Positions 20,689-30,045 of a stretch of 64,000 nucleotides of DNA are shown here, one piece after another. Position numbers and translations under genes: made by a program. Position 1 is the first letter of the stretch, and each line of letters starts with the position of its first letter. Source of the stretch: Hydrogenophaga sp. BPS33 (GTDB lineage: Bacteria; Pseudomonadota; Gammaproteobacteria; Burkholderiales; Burkholderiaceae_C); assembly GCF_009859475.1 (NCBI RefSeq), contig NZ_CP044549.1:6067501-6131500 (forward strand), written 5' to 3'. Below the pieces are notes generated by a model that had not been told where the DNA came from, made no database searches, and saw only the letters and a program-made list of their open reading frames with translations.

Positions 20689-20763
20689 GCCGCGGAACTG
20701 GCTTCGCCAGGCCGCAGGCACTGCCCCCTTGAGGGGGTGACGCCGAAGGCGGCGCGGGGGTGT
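20689..20763 (-). repeat. 3'-UTR structured repeat, copy B (after hprK)
   Basis: It contains GCGGAACTGGC-TTCGCCAGGCCGC, then CCCCCTTGAGGGGG, then CGCCGAAGGCGGCG and a G-tract that ends eight bases before the hprK stop. It shares the first module with copy D and the C-tract/G-tract pair with all copies. Each part can form a hairpin, and because fur converges on it, the element may end transcription from both sides. Confidence 0.7.
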
Positions 20764-20770
20764 CTCCCCT

Positions 20771-21721
20771 CTACTCGTCACCCGACATGGCCGCGCGGTG
20801 GCGCGAAACGAACTCCTGGTAGGTATCGATACCCCGCAATTGCAGGATCGTGTTCCGCACGGCGGCTTCCACCAACACGGCAATGTTGCGCCCCGCCACC
20901 ACCTGGATCACCGCCTTGCGCACCGGAACGCCCAGCACGTCTTGGTAGAGTGGCTCGTACGGCATGCGCTCATAGTCGCGCTCCATGGTTTCGCGGCGCA
21001 CCAAGTGCACAATGAGTGAGAGCCGCATTTTGCGCCGCACCGCCGTCTCACCAAAGATGGCCTTGATGTCGAGCAGGCCGATGCCACGCACTTCGAGCAG
21101 GTTTTGCAGCAGTTCGGGACAGCGCCCTTCGATACTGGTCTGGTTGGTGCGGTAGAGATCCACCGCGTCGTCTGCCACCAAGCCGTGGCCGCGCGAAATC
21201 AGTTCCAGACCAAGCTCGCTCTTGCCCAGGCCCGACTCCCCGGTGATCAGCACTCCCATGCCCAGGATGTCCATAAACACGCCGTGCATGGACGAGCGAT
21301 CGGCGAAATGGCGCGAGAGGTAGGCGCGCAGCACGTCGATGACGAACGCGGCCGACTCGTGCGTGGCAAACATCGGAATCTGCGCGCGCTCGCACATCGC
21401 CATGAGCGCATCGGGCGCGGTCTGGCCATCGGCCACCACCAGCACCGGCGGCTCCAGCGTGACGATGCGCGCAACGCGACGGCGGTTGTCGTCTTCACTC
21501 GGACTCGTGAGATAAGCGACCTCGCGCTCGCCGAAGACCTGTACGCGATAGGGATGGATGTAGTTCAGGTAACCAACGAGATCGGCGCCGGAACGCGCGG
21601 CGCGAACGGCAACTTCATCAAACCGGCGCTCGGATGCGCCAAGGCCGGCAATCCACTGCCACTTCAACGCATCCCGATGGTCCTCGAACAGGACGTCTGC
21701 GCTGACGACGGTGGGTTTCAT
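20771..21721 (-). CDS. hprK: HPr kinase/phosphorylase HprK
   Basis: A 316-residue bifunctional enzyme that phosphorylates and dephosphorylates a serine of the PTS carrier HPr. The P-loop GESGLGKSE is at residues 161-169, preceded by the catalytic His146 in MHGVFMD; the signature AVNTGEP-like region is represented by [16 protein letters not shown] (about 215-230). Its ATG overlaps the ptsN TGA as ATGA. In proteobacteria HprK usually regulates a partial PTS together with PtsN rather than sugar uptake. HPr and enzyme I are not in this window. Confidence 0.95.
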   Translation of the reverse strand: MKPTVVSADVLFEDHRDALKWQWIAGLGASERRFDEVAVRAARSGADLVGYLNYIHPYRVQVFGEREVAYLTSPSEDDNRRRVARIVTLEPPVLVVADGQTAPDALMAMCERAQIPMFATHESAAFVIDVLRAYLSRHFADRSSMHGVFMDILGMGVLITGESGLGKSELGLELISRGHGLVADDAVDLYRTNQTSIEGRCPELLQNLLEVRGIGLLDIKAIFGETAVRRKMRLSLIVHLVRRETMERDYERMPYEPLYQDVLGVPVRKAVIQVVAGRNIAVLVEAAVRNTILQLRGIDTYQEFVSRHRAAMSGDE

Positions 21722-22188
21722 GCGGCCGCGTGGGCCGAATGCCAGGACGTGATGAGCTGGTGCAGCCTCGCCGCATCGCTGGAGGTCTTCATCTGCTCGC
21801 GCAAGCCGCTGTCGCTGAGCAATTCGGCGATCTCGGAGAGTATTTCCAGATGCTTCTGCGTGGCCGCCTCGGGGACCAACAGGAAGATCATGAGTTGCAC
21901 GGGCTGCTCGTCGGGCGCGTCGAAACCGATCGGGCTTGCCAGCTGGAACACGGCGGCCAGCGGTTGCTTGAGGCCCTTGATGCGGCCATGCGGAATCGCC
22001 ACGCCATGGCCCAGACCGGTGGAGCCCAGGCGCTCGCGGGCAAAGAGGCTGTCGGTAATGAGGGCGCGGTTGAGTCCGTGCAGGGTCTCGAAGAGCAGGC
22101 CCGCTTCTTCGAATGCGCGCTTTTTGCTGGTCGCATCAACACTGACGAGCACTTGCGCGGCGGGCAATATGGCGGAAAGTCGGTTCAT
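21718..22188 (-). CDS. ptsN: Nitrogen PTS EIIA protein PtsN
   Basis: A 156-residue EIIA-Ntr regulator. The phosphorylation site is His67 in [13 protein letters not shown]. The fold and length match the family (MNRLSAILP at the start, LHQLITSWH near the end). The start at 22188 was chosen over an upstream in-frame ATG that lies beyond the hairpin terminator. Coupled to hprK by a four-base overlap. A terminator separates it from hpf, so ptsN-hprK probably has its own promoter between 22189 and 22250 or depends on readthrough. Confidence 0.94.
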   Translation of the reverse strand: MNRLSAILPAAQVLVSVDATSKKRAFEEAGLLFETLHGLNRALITDSLFARERLGSTGLGHGVAIPHGRIKGLKQPLAAVFQLASPIGFDAPDEQPVQLMIFLLVPEAATQKHLEILSEIAELLSDSGLREQMKTSSDAARLHQLITSWHSAHAAA

Positions 22189-22249
22189 GGGGGCCTCTTC
22201 GAACCGCAAATTATGCCCAGATGACAATCGCTGCCTAGACCGTAGGCAC

Positions 22250-22279
22250 AAAAAAGCCGCTTGACTTTTCAAGCGGCTT
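22250..22279 (-). terminator. Rho-independent terminator after hpf
   Basis: Perfect 11-bp stem: AAGCCGCTTGA pairs with TCAAGCGGCTT around a four-base loop, followed on the minus strand by a run of six Ts. It lies between hpf and ptsN and so should uncouple their transcription. Confidence 0.9.
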
Positions 22280-22338
22280 GCTGCAGCGCAACATATGTCA
22301 CGTTACCCAAACCCCGTAGGGGTAGTAACGAGGCAAGT

Positions 22339-22668
22339 TCACATCAACCGTTTTGCCGGCTCGCTGTAATGCGCCTTCGTCTTGTCCTTGTAGCGCAGCA
22401 CCTGGCGGTCCAGCTTGTCGGCCAGTTCGTCTACTGCGGCGTATAGGTCGGCATGCGCGCTCTCGGCAAACAGATCGCGCCCCTTGACGTGGACATTGCA
22501 TTCGGCCTTTTGTCGCAGGTCCTTTTCCTTCAGGTTGTCCACCGTCAACAGCACCTTGATGTCGACCACCTGGTCGAAGTGCCGGGAGATGCGTTCCAGT
22601 TTGGTGGTGACGTAGCCGCGCAAGGCGGGTGTGACCTCAAGGTGGTGACCGCTGATCGTCAGGTTCAT
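22339..22668 (-). CDS. hpf: Ribosome hibernation promoting factor, short form
   Basis: A 109-residue ribosome-binding protein of the YfiA/HPF family, which inactivates ribosomes in stationary phase. It opens [35 protein letters not shown] and has the basic patch near [19 protein letters not shown]. There is no C-terminal dimerisation domain, so it is the short form. The start at 22668 follows GGAGGCTTCTTT, a strong Shine-Dalgarno. In many proteobacteria rpoN and lptB lie directly upstream; here they are absent and a patatin gene is divergent instead. Confidence 0.94.
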   Translation of the reverse strand: MNLTISGHHLEVTPALRGYVTTKLERISRHFDQVVDIKVLLTVDNLKEKDLRQKAECNVHVKGRDLFAESAHADLYAAVDELADKLDRQVLRYKDKTKAHYSEPAKRLM

Positions 22669-22922
22669 AAAGAAGCCTCCATTTGCTCCGGGTTGACACA
22701 AACCGCCCAAAGGCCAGACCTCCGGCGGCACGGGGATGTCTTAAGACCACTATGCCGATGAAAGCGACCTGGCGCAAGCCTGCAGCACGCAACAAAGGGT
22801 GAATTCAAGGATCGGCAGAGTGGCGGCGCCGCCCGTCGGATACTGCTCGGGGGATGTGTCATGATTTTGTGCAGCTTCCCGCGTCAGGCCACGCCAGGCA
22901 CGCGCATTGAAAGGCCTTCGAT

Positions 22923-24191
22923 TTGTCCCTCGACACGCTGATCTCCCACAACACCCTGGCGCCCGATATGCCCGAGTACGGCGCCGATGCCTGCGCCCTC
23001 GTTCTCATGGGCGGCGGCGCTCGCACTGCATACCAGGTGGGCGTTCTCAAGGCGATCGGCACGATGCTGGCATCGAAAGCGGCCGTGGCCGCCAGTGCAG
23101 TGCAACCCTTTCCCTTCCAGTGGCTGTTCGGCACATCGGCAGGCGCACTCAACGCAGCCTACCTGGGCAGCATTGCTGCACAGGGCCTGTCCGCGTTGGG
23201 CGCGTTGGCGGCGTTCTGGAGCAGCCTTCGCTCCGAACGCGTGTACCGGCTCGAAGCGCCCGGATGGGTCCGCGCCAACCGGGTGGTTGCGGGCCTGACC
23301 TTGGCGCGCCAGGTACGCAAGCACCGCGCCCTGCTCGACACGCTGCCTCTGGTGGACACGCTGCACCACGCGATCGACCTGCACGGTCTGGAGCGCGCGC
23401 TGGAGCAGCGCCTGATCCACGCTCTGGGCGTGACCGCCTCGAGCTACACCAGCGGCGAGCACTGGACCTTCTGCCAGACGAGGCCCGAGCACCCCATACA
23501 ACCTTGGCACAGGCCGGGGCGCCGATCGGACTTTCAGCCGATCACGATCGAACACCTGATGGCGTCGAGCGCGATTCCCTTCCTGTTCCCCGCAGTGCCG
23601 CTCTGGGTGGATGGGCGCAAGGAATACTTCGGCGACGGCTCGATGCGGCAACTCTCGCCACTGTCCCCGGCCATCCATTTCGGCGCACGCCGCATCTTGG
23701 TGGTCGGCGTGGCCCAGCCCCAGCGCGCGGGCATGGCCGCGCACGGTGCAGGCGACCCTACAGCAGGCACCATCGCTGGCCACGCCATGGCCAGTGTCTT
23801 CCACGACACGCTGCAGGCCGACGTGGAACAGGCACAGCGCGTCAGCCAGACGCTGGCACGCCTGCCACCTGCCCTGGCGGCCGCGCTGCCGTACCGGCCG
23901 GTGGACGTACTGGCCCTTCAGCCCAGCTTTTCGCTCGACGAGCTGGCCAGCAAACACATCAAGGAGCTGCCCGCCTCCACACGCAATACTTTGACCGGTC
24001 TCGGCGCGCTGGACACCCGGCGTGGTGCGGCTGGCAGCGCGGCCGCGCTCGCGAGCTACCTGTTGTTCGAGCCGGGCTTCGTCCATGCCTTGATCGAGTT
24101 GGGGGAGCATGACGCCTGGCGGCGAAAGGATGAGTTGATGCGCTTTTTTGGCGCCGCCGAAGCCCTTGCCTCCGGCGGCCCGGTGCCATAA
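22923..24191 (+). CDS. Patatin-like phospholipase
   Basis: A 422-residue predicted serine hydrolase. The patatin signatures are complete: oxyanion loop GGGARTAYQVG (residues 30-40), nucleophile Ser in GTSAG (about residue 72) and the catalytic Asp in GDGS (about residue 238), so a Ser-Asp dyad lipase or phospholipase is expected. No signal peptide; a helical region follows the nucleophile. The start is uncertain: TTG at 22923 has a GAAAGG box about 8-10 bases upstream, while ATG at 22968 has none but would still include the oxyanion loop. The gene is divergent from hpf across a 254-base spacer in which I see no other gene. Confidence 0.88.
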   Translation: MSLDTLISHNTLAPDMPEYGADACALVLMGGGARTAYQVGVLKAIGTMLASKAAVAASAVQPFPFQWLFGTSAGALNAAYLGSIAAQGLSALGALAAFWSSLRSERVYRLEAPGWVRANRVVAGLTLARQVRKHRALLDTLPLVDTLHHAIDLHGLERALEQRLIHALGVTASSYTSGEHWTFCQTRPEHPIQPWHRPGRRSDFQPITIEHLMASSAIPFLFPAVPLWVDGRKEYFGDGSMRQLSPLSPAIHFGARRILVVGVAQPQRAGMAAHGAGDPTAGTIAGHAMASVFHDTLQADVEQAQRVSQTLARLPPALAAALPYRPVDVLALQPSFSLDELASKHIKELPASTRNTLTGLGALDTRRGAAGSAAALASYLLFEPGFVHALIELGEHDAWRRKDELMRFFGAAEALASGGPVP

Positions 24192-24223
24192 TCCCAGCCA
24201 GTTTCACTCCCCTGGAAAGACGC

Positions 24224-24277
24224 ATGGAAAGCACACCTCCCAGTTGTGTGCTTTCAGCCTCCCCCGCGACCGTCTGA
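24224..24277 (+). CDS. Possible 17-residue leader peptide upstream of corA
   Basis: ATG at 24224 opens a 17-codon frame (MESTPPSCVLSASPATV) ending in TGA, with GGAAAG four bases upstream as a weak ribosome-binding site. It lies inside the first hairpin and ends within the second of two competing stems in the corA leader. Its acidic second residue and paired prolines recall leader peptides of enterobacterial Mg2+ transporter genes (mgtL; corL for corA), but this is an analogy, not homology. It may be a chance ORF. Confidence 0.35.
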   Translation: MESTPPSCVLSASPATV

Positions 24278-24323
24278 GCGCTGCCTGCAGCGGCCTGGAC
24301 AGGGCAAGCGGTAGGCTGAAAGC
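24227..24323 (+). promoter_or_regulatory. corA leader with two mutually exclusive hairpins
   Basis: Stem 1 is a perfect 10-bp pairing of GAAAGCACAC (24227-24236) with GTGTGCTTTC (24246-24255). Stem 2 is a perfect 11-bp pairing of GCTTTCAGCCT (24250-24260) with AGGCTGAAAGC (24313-24323). The GCTTTC at 24250-24255 belongs to both, so only one can form. The 52 bases enclosed by stem 2 contain a further CGCTG/CAGCG hairpin. No U-tract follows, so control would be by Rho access, by translation of the short leader ORF or by ligand binding rather than by an intrinsic terminator. The element ends 79 bases before corA. Confidence 0.6.
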
Positions 24324-24402
24324 AGCACCTCAACCGCCTCCGAGGCCCGCAGCGCCGGCCTCGACCCTTTGCAAGACCGCATGAAACCGCAGGGAGCACC
24401 GC

Positions 24403-25389
24403 ATGCTCAACGTATTCACCTTGGCCAATGGCCGCCTCTTCCAGGAAGAGATCGAGTCGCTCGAAGAACTGGCGCGGTTCAAGCCGATCTGGGTCGACCT
24501 GGAAGACCCCACACCTGAAGAACGCCGTTGGGTCAAACAGCATTTCGGGCTGTCGATCCCCGAAGATGCGATGGACGAAGACATCGAGGAATCCGCCCGC
24601 TTCTTTGAGGAAGACAACGGCGAGCTGCATGTGCGCAGCGACTTCTTGATCGACGACGACGAAGACCCGCGCGCGGTGCGCGTGGCCTTCATCCTGAACG
24701 AGCACAACGAAACGCTCAAGAGCCAGGGTGTGCTGTTCTCCATCCACGACGAAGACGTGCCGGTATTTCGCCTGCTGCGCATGCGCGCGCGCCGTATGCC
24801 GGGTTTGATCGAGGATGCCAAGGACGTCCTGCTGATGCTGTTCGACGCCGATGCCGAGTACTGCGCCGACACGCTCGAAGACATCTACGACGACATCGAG
24901 ACCGTGAGCAAACAGGTGCTCAACAGCAACGCGTCGGACAATCTGCTGAGCGAGGCCTTGTCGTCGATCGCGCGCCACGAGGACATGTCGGGGCGTATCC
25001 GCCGCAACGTGATGGACACGCGCCGCGCCGTGAGCTTCATGATGCGCAGCCGTCTGCTGAGCGCGGAGCAGTTCGAGGACGCACGCCAGATTCTGCGCGA
25101 CCTGGACTCGCTCGACAGCCACACCGCGTTCCTGTTCGACAAGATCAACTTCCTGATGGATGCGACCGTCGGTTTCATCAACATCAACCAGAACAAGATC
25201 ATCAAGATCTTCTCGGTGGCCAGCGTGTCCTTGCTGCCACCCACGCTGGTGGCGAGCAGCTATGGCATGAACTTCGACTTCATGCCCGAGTTGAAATGGC
25301 ACTTCGGCTACCCGATGGCGCTCGTCCTGATGGTGCTGTCGGCGGTCTTGCCGATGCTGTACTTCCGCAAGCGCGGCTGGTTACGCTGA
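24403..25389 (+). CDS. corA: Magnesium and cobalt transport protein CorA
   Basis: A 328-residue homopentameric Mg2+/Co2+ channel of the inner membrane. Long acidic cytoplasmic N-terminal domain (DEDIEESARFFEEDN; DDDEDPRA), then a helix leading to two C-terminal transmembrane segments. The selectivity signature YGMNFD is in the periplasmic loop between them (about residues 287-292), and the protein ends with a basic tail RKRGW. Start at 24403 has AGGGAG eight bases upstream. Monocistronic, behind a structured leader. Confidence 0.95.
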   Translation: MLNVFTLANGRLFQEEIESLEELARFKPIWVDLEDPTPEERRWVKQHFGLSIPEDAMDEDIEESARFFEEDNGELHVRSDFLIDDDEDPRAVRVAFILNEHNETLKSQGVLFSIHDEDVPVFRLLRMRARRMPGLIEDAKDVLLMLFDADAEYCADTLEDIYDDIETVSKQVLNSNASDNLLSEALSSIARHEDMSGRIRRNVMDTRRAVSFMMRSRLLSAEQFEDARQILRDLDSLDSHTAFLFDKINFLMDATVGFININQNKIIKIFSVASVSLLPPTLVASSYGMNFDFMPELKWHFGYPMALVLMVLSAVLPMLYFRKRGWLR

Positions 25390-25402
25390 CCACCCCGCGC
25401 TT

Positions 25403-26152
25403 TTAGGTTTTCAGCAGAGCTCCGACGATCGCCGCGCTGTAGCGACTCGCCACCTCGCGCAGGAAGCGCGGAAAGTCCACATGGGCGTCGTCGTCGGCAC
25501 GGTCGGAGATGGTGCGCACCACGGCCAGCGGCACACCGTAGTCGTGGCACACCTGGGCGAACGCCGCGCCTTCCATTTCCACGGCCAAAGCGTCGGGCAG
25601 GGTCTGGCGCAGGGCTTCGCTCTCCCCCGTGGTGGAAACAAAGCGATCGCCACTGATGAGCAGGCCCTGGTGGCAGCGCGGCGCCTGCAGATGAAACTCG
25701 TCGCGCACGCCGGGTTCAAGTTGCGATGGGAGATCGCGCAGCACATCTTCGCTGACTCGCCGCAACACCCCGGTCATGGCAGCGTCGGCATCGAAGTGGG
25801 CGCGGCCATACCCGGGCACCTCGTGCCGGGGAAACAGCGGCGATGCGTCCATGTCGTGCTGCAGAAAGCGCTGCGCCACCACCACGTCGCCCACCCGCAC
25901 ACCAGATGCCAGGCCACCCGCCACACCTGTGAACACGATGCGCCGCACACCGAAGCGCTCAATCAGCGCCGTGGCCGTCGTGGCGGCGGCCACCTTGCCA
26001 ATGCCCGAGAGCACCGCGACCACGTCCTGCCCATGCAGATGGCCGCGCCAGAACGTGCGCCCCCCCACGGTCTGTTGCTGTTCGTCGGGCATGAGATCGA
26101 GCACGGCGGCGAGTTCTTCGTGCAGGGCACTGACGATGGCGATAGGGGTCAC
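25403..26152 (-). CDS. mtnN: 5'-methylthioadenosine/S-adenosylhomocysteine nucleosidase
   Basis: A 249-residue nucleosidase that cleaves methylthioadenosine and S-adenosylhomocysteine to adenine and the thiosugar. The family motifs are in order: ALHEEL near residue 10 (catalytic Glu), LSGIGKVAAATTATALIERF, FTGVAGGL, LISGDRF, VEMEGAAFAQVCHDYGVP (Met-Glu ribose contacts) and VVRTISDRADDDAHVDF with catalytic Asp. A GTG at 26152 is taken as start because homologues begin just there (TPIAIVSALHEE); the frame is open farther upstream, so a longer form is possible. Convergent with corA with only 13 bases between. Confidence 0.92.
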   Translation of the reverse strand: MTPIAIVSALHEELAAVLDLMPDEQQQTVGGRTFWRGHLHGQDVVAVLSGIGKVAAATTATALIERFGVRRIVFTGVAGGLASGVRVGDVVVAQRFLQHDMDASPLFPRHEVPGYGRAHFDADAAMTGVLRRVSEDVLRDLPSQLEPGVRDEFHLQAPRCHQGLLISGDRFVSTTGESEALRQTLPDALAVEMEGAAFAQVCHDYGVPLAVVRTISDRADDDAHVDFPRFLREVASRYSAAIVGALLKT

Positions 26153-26293
26153 GGATTGCGGTTCCAAAGATAAAAAGAAAAGGCGGCCGAAGCACGACCG
26201 CGACGCATGAAAAACGCTAACCAGAGGCACCACGGGACGGCTGCGTCAACACGAGCTGCCGCTCCCTCTCCGGCGAGCGTGCCCGAACCCAGA

Positions 26294-26392
26294 GGCATCT
26301 TGGGACGGCTGCGCCGGCCCAAGATGCCGTCCCCCTTCGAAGCGCCGAAGGCGCGCTACAGAGGGGGGAAGCCGCGTCAGCGGCGCAGGGGG
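26294..26392 (-). repeat. 3'-UTR structured repeat, copy C (after fadD)
   Basis: Directly after the fadD stop on the minus strand: C-tract, GCGCCGCTGACGCGGC, a second C-tract, a GCGCCTTCGGCGC hairpin, and finally an 11-bp perfect stem GGCATCTTGGG/CCCAAGATGCC. Module order matches copy A. About 60 bases of GC-rich sequence with a related ACGGCTGCG string separate it from the nucleosidase gene. Confidence 0.75.
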
Positions 26393-26393
26393 G

Positions 26394-28073
26394 TCACCGT
26401 AATTCTCGCCGCAAGATCTTGCCCACCGGCGTCTTGGGCAGCTCGGTGCGAAACTCCACCACCTTGGGTTGCTTGTAGCCGGTGAGATTGGCTTTGCAGA
26501 ACTCACGCACCTGGGCCTCGGTCAAGCTCGGGTCCTTCTTCACGATCACCAGCTTGACCGCCTCGCCCGACTTGTCGTCCGGCACGCCCACGACCGCGCA
26601 CTCCAGCACGCCGGGCAGTTGGGCCACCACGTCTTCCACCTCGTTGGGATACACGTTGAAACCGCTGACCAGCACCATGTCCTTCTTGCGGTCCACGATC
26701 TTGAAGTACCCGCGCGCGTCCATGACGCCGATGTCGCCGGACTTGAAATAGCCATCGGCGGTCATGACCTTGGCCGTTTCGTCGGGGCGCTGCCAGTAGC
26801 CCGCCATGACCTGCGGACCCTTGATGGCGATCTCGCCCGGTTGCCCCAGCGGCACCTCGTTGCCGTCATCGTCCAGGCATTTCATGAAGGTATTGGGCAG
26901 GGGAACGCCGATGGTGCCGGTGTATTCCTTGTTGGTGGTCGGATTGCAACTGGCCGACGGACTGGTTTCACTCAGCCCGTAGCCTTCGCAGATCGGACAA
27001 CCGGTCTTCTCCAGCCACAGCTTGGCGACCGCGCCCTGCACCGCCATGCCGCCGCCCACCGACACCTTGAGGTGGCTCCAGTCCACGGTGTTGAAGTCGG
27101 GGTGGTTGGCCAGGCCGTTGAACAAGGTATTGACGGCGGGAAAGCTGTGAAAGGTTTGCTTGGAGAGTTCCTTGAGCACCGCCGGCAGGTCGCGCGGGTT
27201 GGGGATCAGAATCGTCTTTCCGCCAGTGCGCATGGACAGCATCATGTTCACCGTGAAAGCGAAGATGTGGTACAGCGGCAGGGCACACACGCTGGTGGGT
27301 TGCTCACCGGTGGGCACGGTCTTCATCACCGGGTCGTTCCAGGCCTCGGACTGCAGCACGTTGGCGATCACGTTGCGGTGTTGCAGCACTGCGCCCTTGC
27401 TCACGCCCGTGGTGCCGCCGGTGTACTGCAGCAATGCCATGTCGTCGGGCTTGATCTCGGGCCGCTTGAAGTTGCCGCGCGCACCCTTGGCAAGCGCATC
27501 GTTGAAACGCACCGCCTGCGGCAGGTTGAAGGCCGGCACCATCTTCTTGACATTGCGCACCACGTAGTTCACCAGCGCGCCTTTGAGCAGCCCCAGTTGA
27601 TCCCCCATGGCGGCGAGCACCACATGCTTGACCGGCGTATGGGCCATGCACTGCTCCAGCGTGTGTGCAAAGTTCTCGATGATGACGATCGCCTTGGCGC
27701 CCGAGTCCTTGAGCTGGTGCTCGAGTTCGCGCGCCGTGTAGAGCGGATTGACGTTGACCACCACGAAGCCTGCGCGCAGGATGCCCGCCACCGCGACCGG
27801 GTACTGGGGCACGTTGGGCATCATGATGGCCACGCGGTCGCCTTTGACCAGACCCAGTCCCTGCAGGTAGGCCGCCAGGGCTTGTGAACGCGTATCGGTC
27901 TGCTCGAAGGTGACGTCCTTGCCCATGAAGCTGTAGGCGGTGCGGCCGGCATGCTTCTGGAAGCTTTCTTCCATCAGATGCACCAGCGAGGGGTATTGCG
28001 CCACATCGATGTCGGCGGGCACGCCAGCAGGATAGGCGCTCAACCAGGGACGATCGGCCGTTGATTCGGTCAT
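26394..28073 (-). CDS. fadD: Long-chain-fatty-acid-CoA ligase
   Basis: A 559-residue AMP-forming acyl-CoA synthetase that activates fatty acids for beta-oxidation. The AMP-binding P-loop YTGGTTGVSKGA lies at about residues 215-226, the A5 motif YGLSETSPS near 365, the TGDI-like motif FKSGDIGVMDARGYFKIVDRKKD near 435-457, and the catalytic Lys in PKTPVGKILRRELR at the very end. The start MTESTADRPWLSAYPAG has GAGGAG seven bases upstream. Its length and closeness to E. coli FadD favour the long-chain assignment. Monocistronic, with its promoter in the 135 bases before the pntB terminator. Confidence 0.93.
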   Translation of the reverse strand: MTESTADRPWLSAYPAGVPADIDVAQYPSLVHLMEESFQKHAGRTAYSFMGKDVTFEQTDTRSQALAAYLQGLGLVKGDRVAIMMPNVPQYPVAVAGILRAGFVVVNVNPLYTARELEHQLKDSGAKAIVIIENFAHTLEQCMAHTPVKHVVLAAMGDQLGLLKGALVNYVVRNVKKMVPAFNLPQAVRFNDALAKGARGNFKRPEIKPDDMALLQYTGGTTGVSKGAVLQHRNVIANVLQSEAWNDPVMKTVPTGEQPTSVCALPLYHIFAFTVNMMLSMRTGGKTILIPNPRDLPAVLKELSKQTFHSFPAVNTLFNGLANHPDFNTVDWSHLKVSVGGGMAVQGAVAKLWLEKTGCPICEGYGLSETSPSASCNPTTNKEYTGTIGVPLPNTFMKCLDDDGNEVPLGQPGEIAIKGPQVMAGYWQRPDETAKVMTADGYFKSGDIGVMDARGYFKIVDRKKDMVLVSGFNVYPNEVEDVVAQLPGVLECAVVGVPDDKSGEAVKLVIVKKDPSLTEAQVREFCKANLTGYKQPKVVEFRTELPKTPVGKILRRELR

Positions 28074-28207
28074 TCGGAAGCTCCTCATTCTTGTCCATGC
28101 ACGAATGGCGCATTGTCTTTGGGAAGTTTTACGTCGGTCCTCGTGTTTTTCCCTTACGCGGTTCTGACTGCCACCGCTCGGGGCAAGTTCCCAGCCACAT
28201 CATCGCT

Positions 28208-28245
28208 ACAAAAACAGAAGGGCTGGTGTTGCCACGAGCCCTTCT
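28208..28245 (-). terminator. Rho-independent terminator after pntB
   Basis: AGAAGGGCT pairs with AGCCCTTCT (9 bp) around a 12-base loop; on the minus strand the stem is followed by GTTTTTG. It lies 30 bases past the pntB stop and ends the transhydrogenase operon. Confidence 0.85.
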
Positions 28246-28274
28246 GCACATACCGTCGGTGTGGGGTCCTGGTC

Positions 28275-29711
28275 TTACTCGATGGCCTTGGTCATGTCCT
28301 CGACGACCTTCTTCGCATCGCCGAAGACCATCATGGTCTTGTCCATGTAGAACAGCTCGTTGTCCAGGCCCGCATAGCCCGCGGCCATCGAGCGCTTGTT
28401 CACGATCACCGTCTTGGCCTTGTACGCCTCCAGGATCGGCATGCCATAGATCGGACTGCCCTTCTGCAAAGCAGCAGGGTTCACCACGTCGTTGGCCCCC
28501 AGAATGATCGCCACGTCGGCCTGCCCGAACTCGCCGTTGATGTCTTCCATTTCGAACACCTGGTCGTACGGCACCTCGGCCTCGGCCAGCAGCACGTTCA
28601 TGTGCCCCGGCATGCGCCCGGCCACCGGGTGGATCGCGTACTTCACCGTGATGCCCTTCTCGGTGAGCTTGTGCGCCAGTTCCTTCACCGCGTGCTGCGC
28701 GCGGGCCACCGCCAGGCCGTAGCCCGGCACGATCACCACCGTCTCGGCGTTGCCGAGCACGAAGGCCGCGTCGTCCGCGCTGCCGCTCTTGACCGGGCGC
28801 GCCTCGGCCTTGGCACCGCCCGCAGCAGCGGTGTCGCCGCCGAAGCCGCCCAGGATCACGTTGAAGAACGAGCGGTTCATGGCCTTGCACATGATGTAGC
28901 TCAGGATCGCACCGGAGCTGCCCACCAGCGAGCCGGCAATGATCAGCATGCTGTTGTTCAGGCTGAAGCCGATGCCCGCTGCCGCCCAGCCCGAGTAGCT
29001 GTTGAGCATGGAGACCACCACCGGCATGTCCGCGCCACCGATCGGGATGATGATGAGCACGCCCAGGATGAAGCCCAGCGCGATCACCAGCACGATGTCG
29101 ATCCAGCTCTGCGAGTGCCAGAAGCCGAAGCAGAAGAACACCACCGCCAGGCCCAGCAACAGGTTGAGCTTGTGCTGGCCGGGGAAGGTCACCGGTGCGC
29201 CCTGGAACAGGCGGAACTTGTACTTGCCCGAGAGCTTGCCGAAGGCGATGACCGAGCCCGAGAAGGTGACCGCGCCGATGAAGGCGCCCAAGGCGAGTTC
29301 GATGCGGTTGCCACCGGGAATCGGCGCACCTTCTGCAACGATGCCAAAGGCCCAGGGTTCGGCCACCACGGCCACCGCGATGCAGACAGCGGCCAGGCCG
29401 ATCATGCTGTGCATGAAGGCGACCAGCTCGGGCATCTTGGTCATCTCCACCCGCTTGGCCATGACGGCGCCCACACCGCCACCGACCACCAGGCCACCGA
29501 GCACCCAGCCCAGGCCTTGCGCGGCGTTGACCTGCATCTGCTCGGCCAGGGTGAAGATCAGGCCGCCCGTGGTCAGCACGGCAATCGCCATGCCGGTCAT
29601 GCCGAAGACGTTGCCCCGGATCGAGGTGGTGGGGTGCGACAGGCCCTTCAAGGCCTGGATGAAGCAGACGCTGGCGATGAGGTACAGCAGCGTGACGAGG
29701 TTCATGCTCAT
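28275..29711 (-). CDS. pntB: NAD(P) transhydrogenase beta subunit PntB
   Basis: A 478-residue inner-membrane subunit that binds NADP(H) and couples hydride transfer to proton flow. About eight or nine membrane helices fill residues 1-260, and the NADP-binding domain follows, with the dinucleotide motif [14 protein letters not shown], then [18 protein letters not shown] and the [10 protein letters not shown] segment. Its ATG overlaps the end of pntAb as ATGA. Last gene of the pntAa-panD-pntAb-pntB operon. Confidence 0.96.
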   Translation of the reverse strand: MSMNLVTLLYLIASVCFIQALKGLSHPTTSIRGNVFGMTGMAIAVLTTGGLIFTLAEQMQVNAAQGLGWVLGGLVVGGGVGAVMAKRVEMTKMPELVAFMHSMIGLAAVCIAVAVVAEPWAFGIVAEGAPIPGGNRIELALGAFIGAVTFSGSVIAFGKLSGKYKFRLFQGAPVTFPGQHKLNLLLGLAVVFFCFGFWHSQSWIDIVLVIALGFILGVLIIIPIGGADMPVVVSMLNSYSGWAAAGIGFSLNNSMLIIAGSLVGSSGAILSYIMCKAMNRSFFNVILGGFGGDTAAAGGAKAEARPVKSGSADDAAFVLGNAETVVIVPGYGLAVARAQHAVKELAHKLTEKGITVKYAIHPVAGRMPGHMNVLLAEAEVPYDQVFEMEDINGEFGQADVAIILGANDVVNPAALQKGSPIYGMPILEAYKAKTVIVNKRSMAAGYAGLDNELFYMDKTMMVFGDAKKVVEDMTKAIE

Positions 29712-30031
29712 TTCGCAGCCCCTTCAGCGGCCGGTGCCTTGCGTTCTTTCTTCTTGAACATCTCCAGCATGCGCCGGGTGACGAGGAAGCCACCGAAGAC
29801 GTTGACGGCAGCCAGCGCCACGGCGAGCACGCCCATGGTCTTGCCCAGCTGCGTCTCGGTGAGCGCTGCGGCCAGCATGGCACCCACGATCACGATGGCC
29901 GAGATGGCGTTGGTCACGGCCATCAGCGGTGTGTGCAGTGCGGGCGTGACGTTCCACACCACGTGGTAACCCACGTAGATCGCCAGCACGAAGATGATGA
30001 GGTTGAGGATGGTGGGGGATACGGCTTCCAT
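29708..30031 (-). CDS. pntAb: NAD(P) transhydrogenase alpha subunit, membrane part
   Basis: A 107-residue membrane protein with three or four helices, equivalent to the C-terminal membrane part of E. coli PntA. The conserved [28 protein letters not shown] segment (here [16 protein letters not shown] and following, residues 20-45) is the family hallmark. In many bacteria PntA is split into two genes; here the split halves are separated by panD. It starts 14 bases after the panD stop. Confidence 0.95.
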   Translation of the reverse strand: MEAVSPTILNLIIFVLAIYVGYHVVWNVTPALHTPLMAVTNAISAIVIVGAMLAAALTETQLGKTMGVLAVALAAVNVFGGFLVTRRMLEMFKKKERKAPAAEGAAK

Positions 30032-30045
30032 GTCAGTGCCTCGCG

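Noticed and set aside
24192..24402. 6S RNA or a known Mg2+ or Mn2+ riboswitch upstream of corA
   Set aside because: The leader has competing stems but not the 6S open-bubble layout, nor the conserved cores I know for the M-box or yybP-ykoY elements. It is listed as a candidate new element instead.
28113..29969. A 618-codon open frame opposite pntB
   Set aside because: Low-complexity His/Gln/Arg composition typical of antisense frames in high-GC genomes, without a ribosome-binding site.
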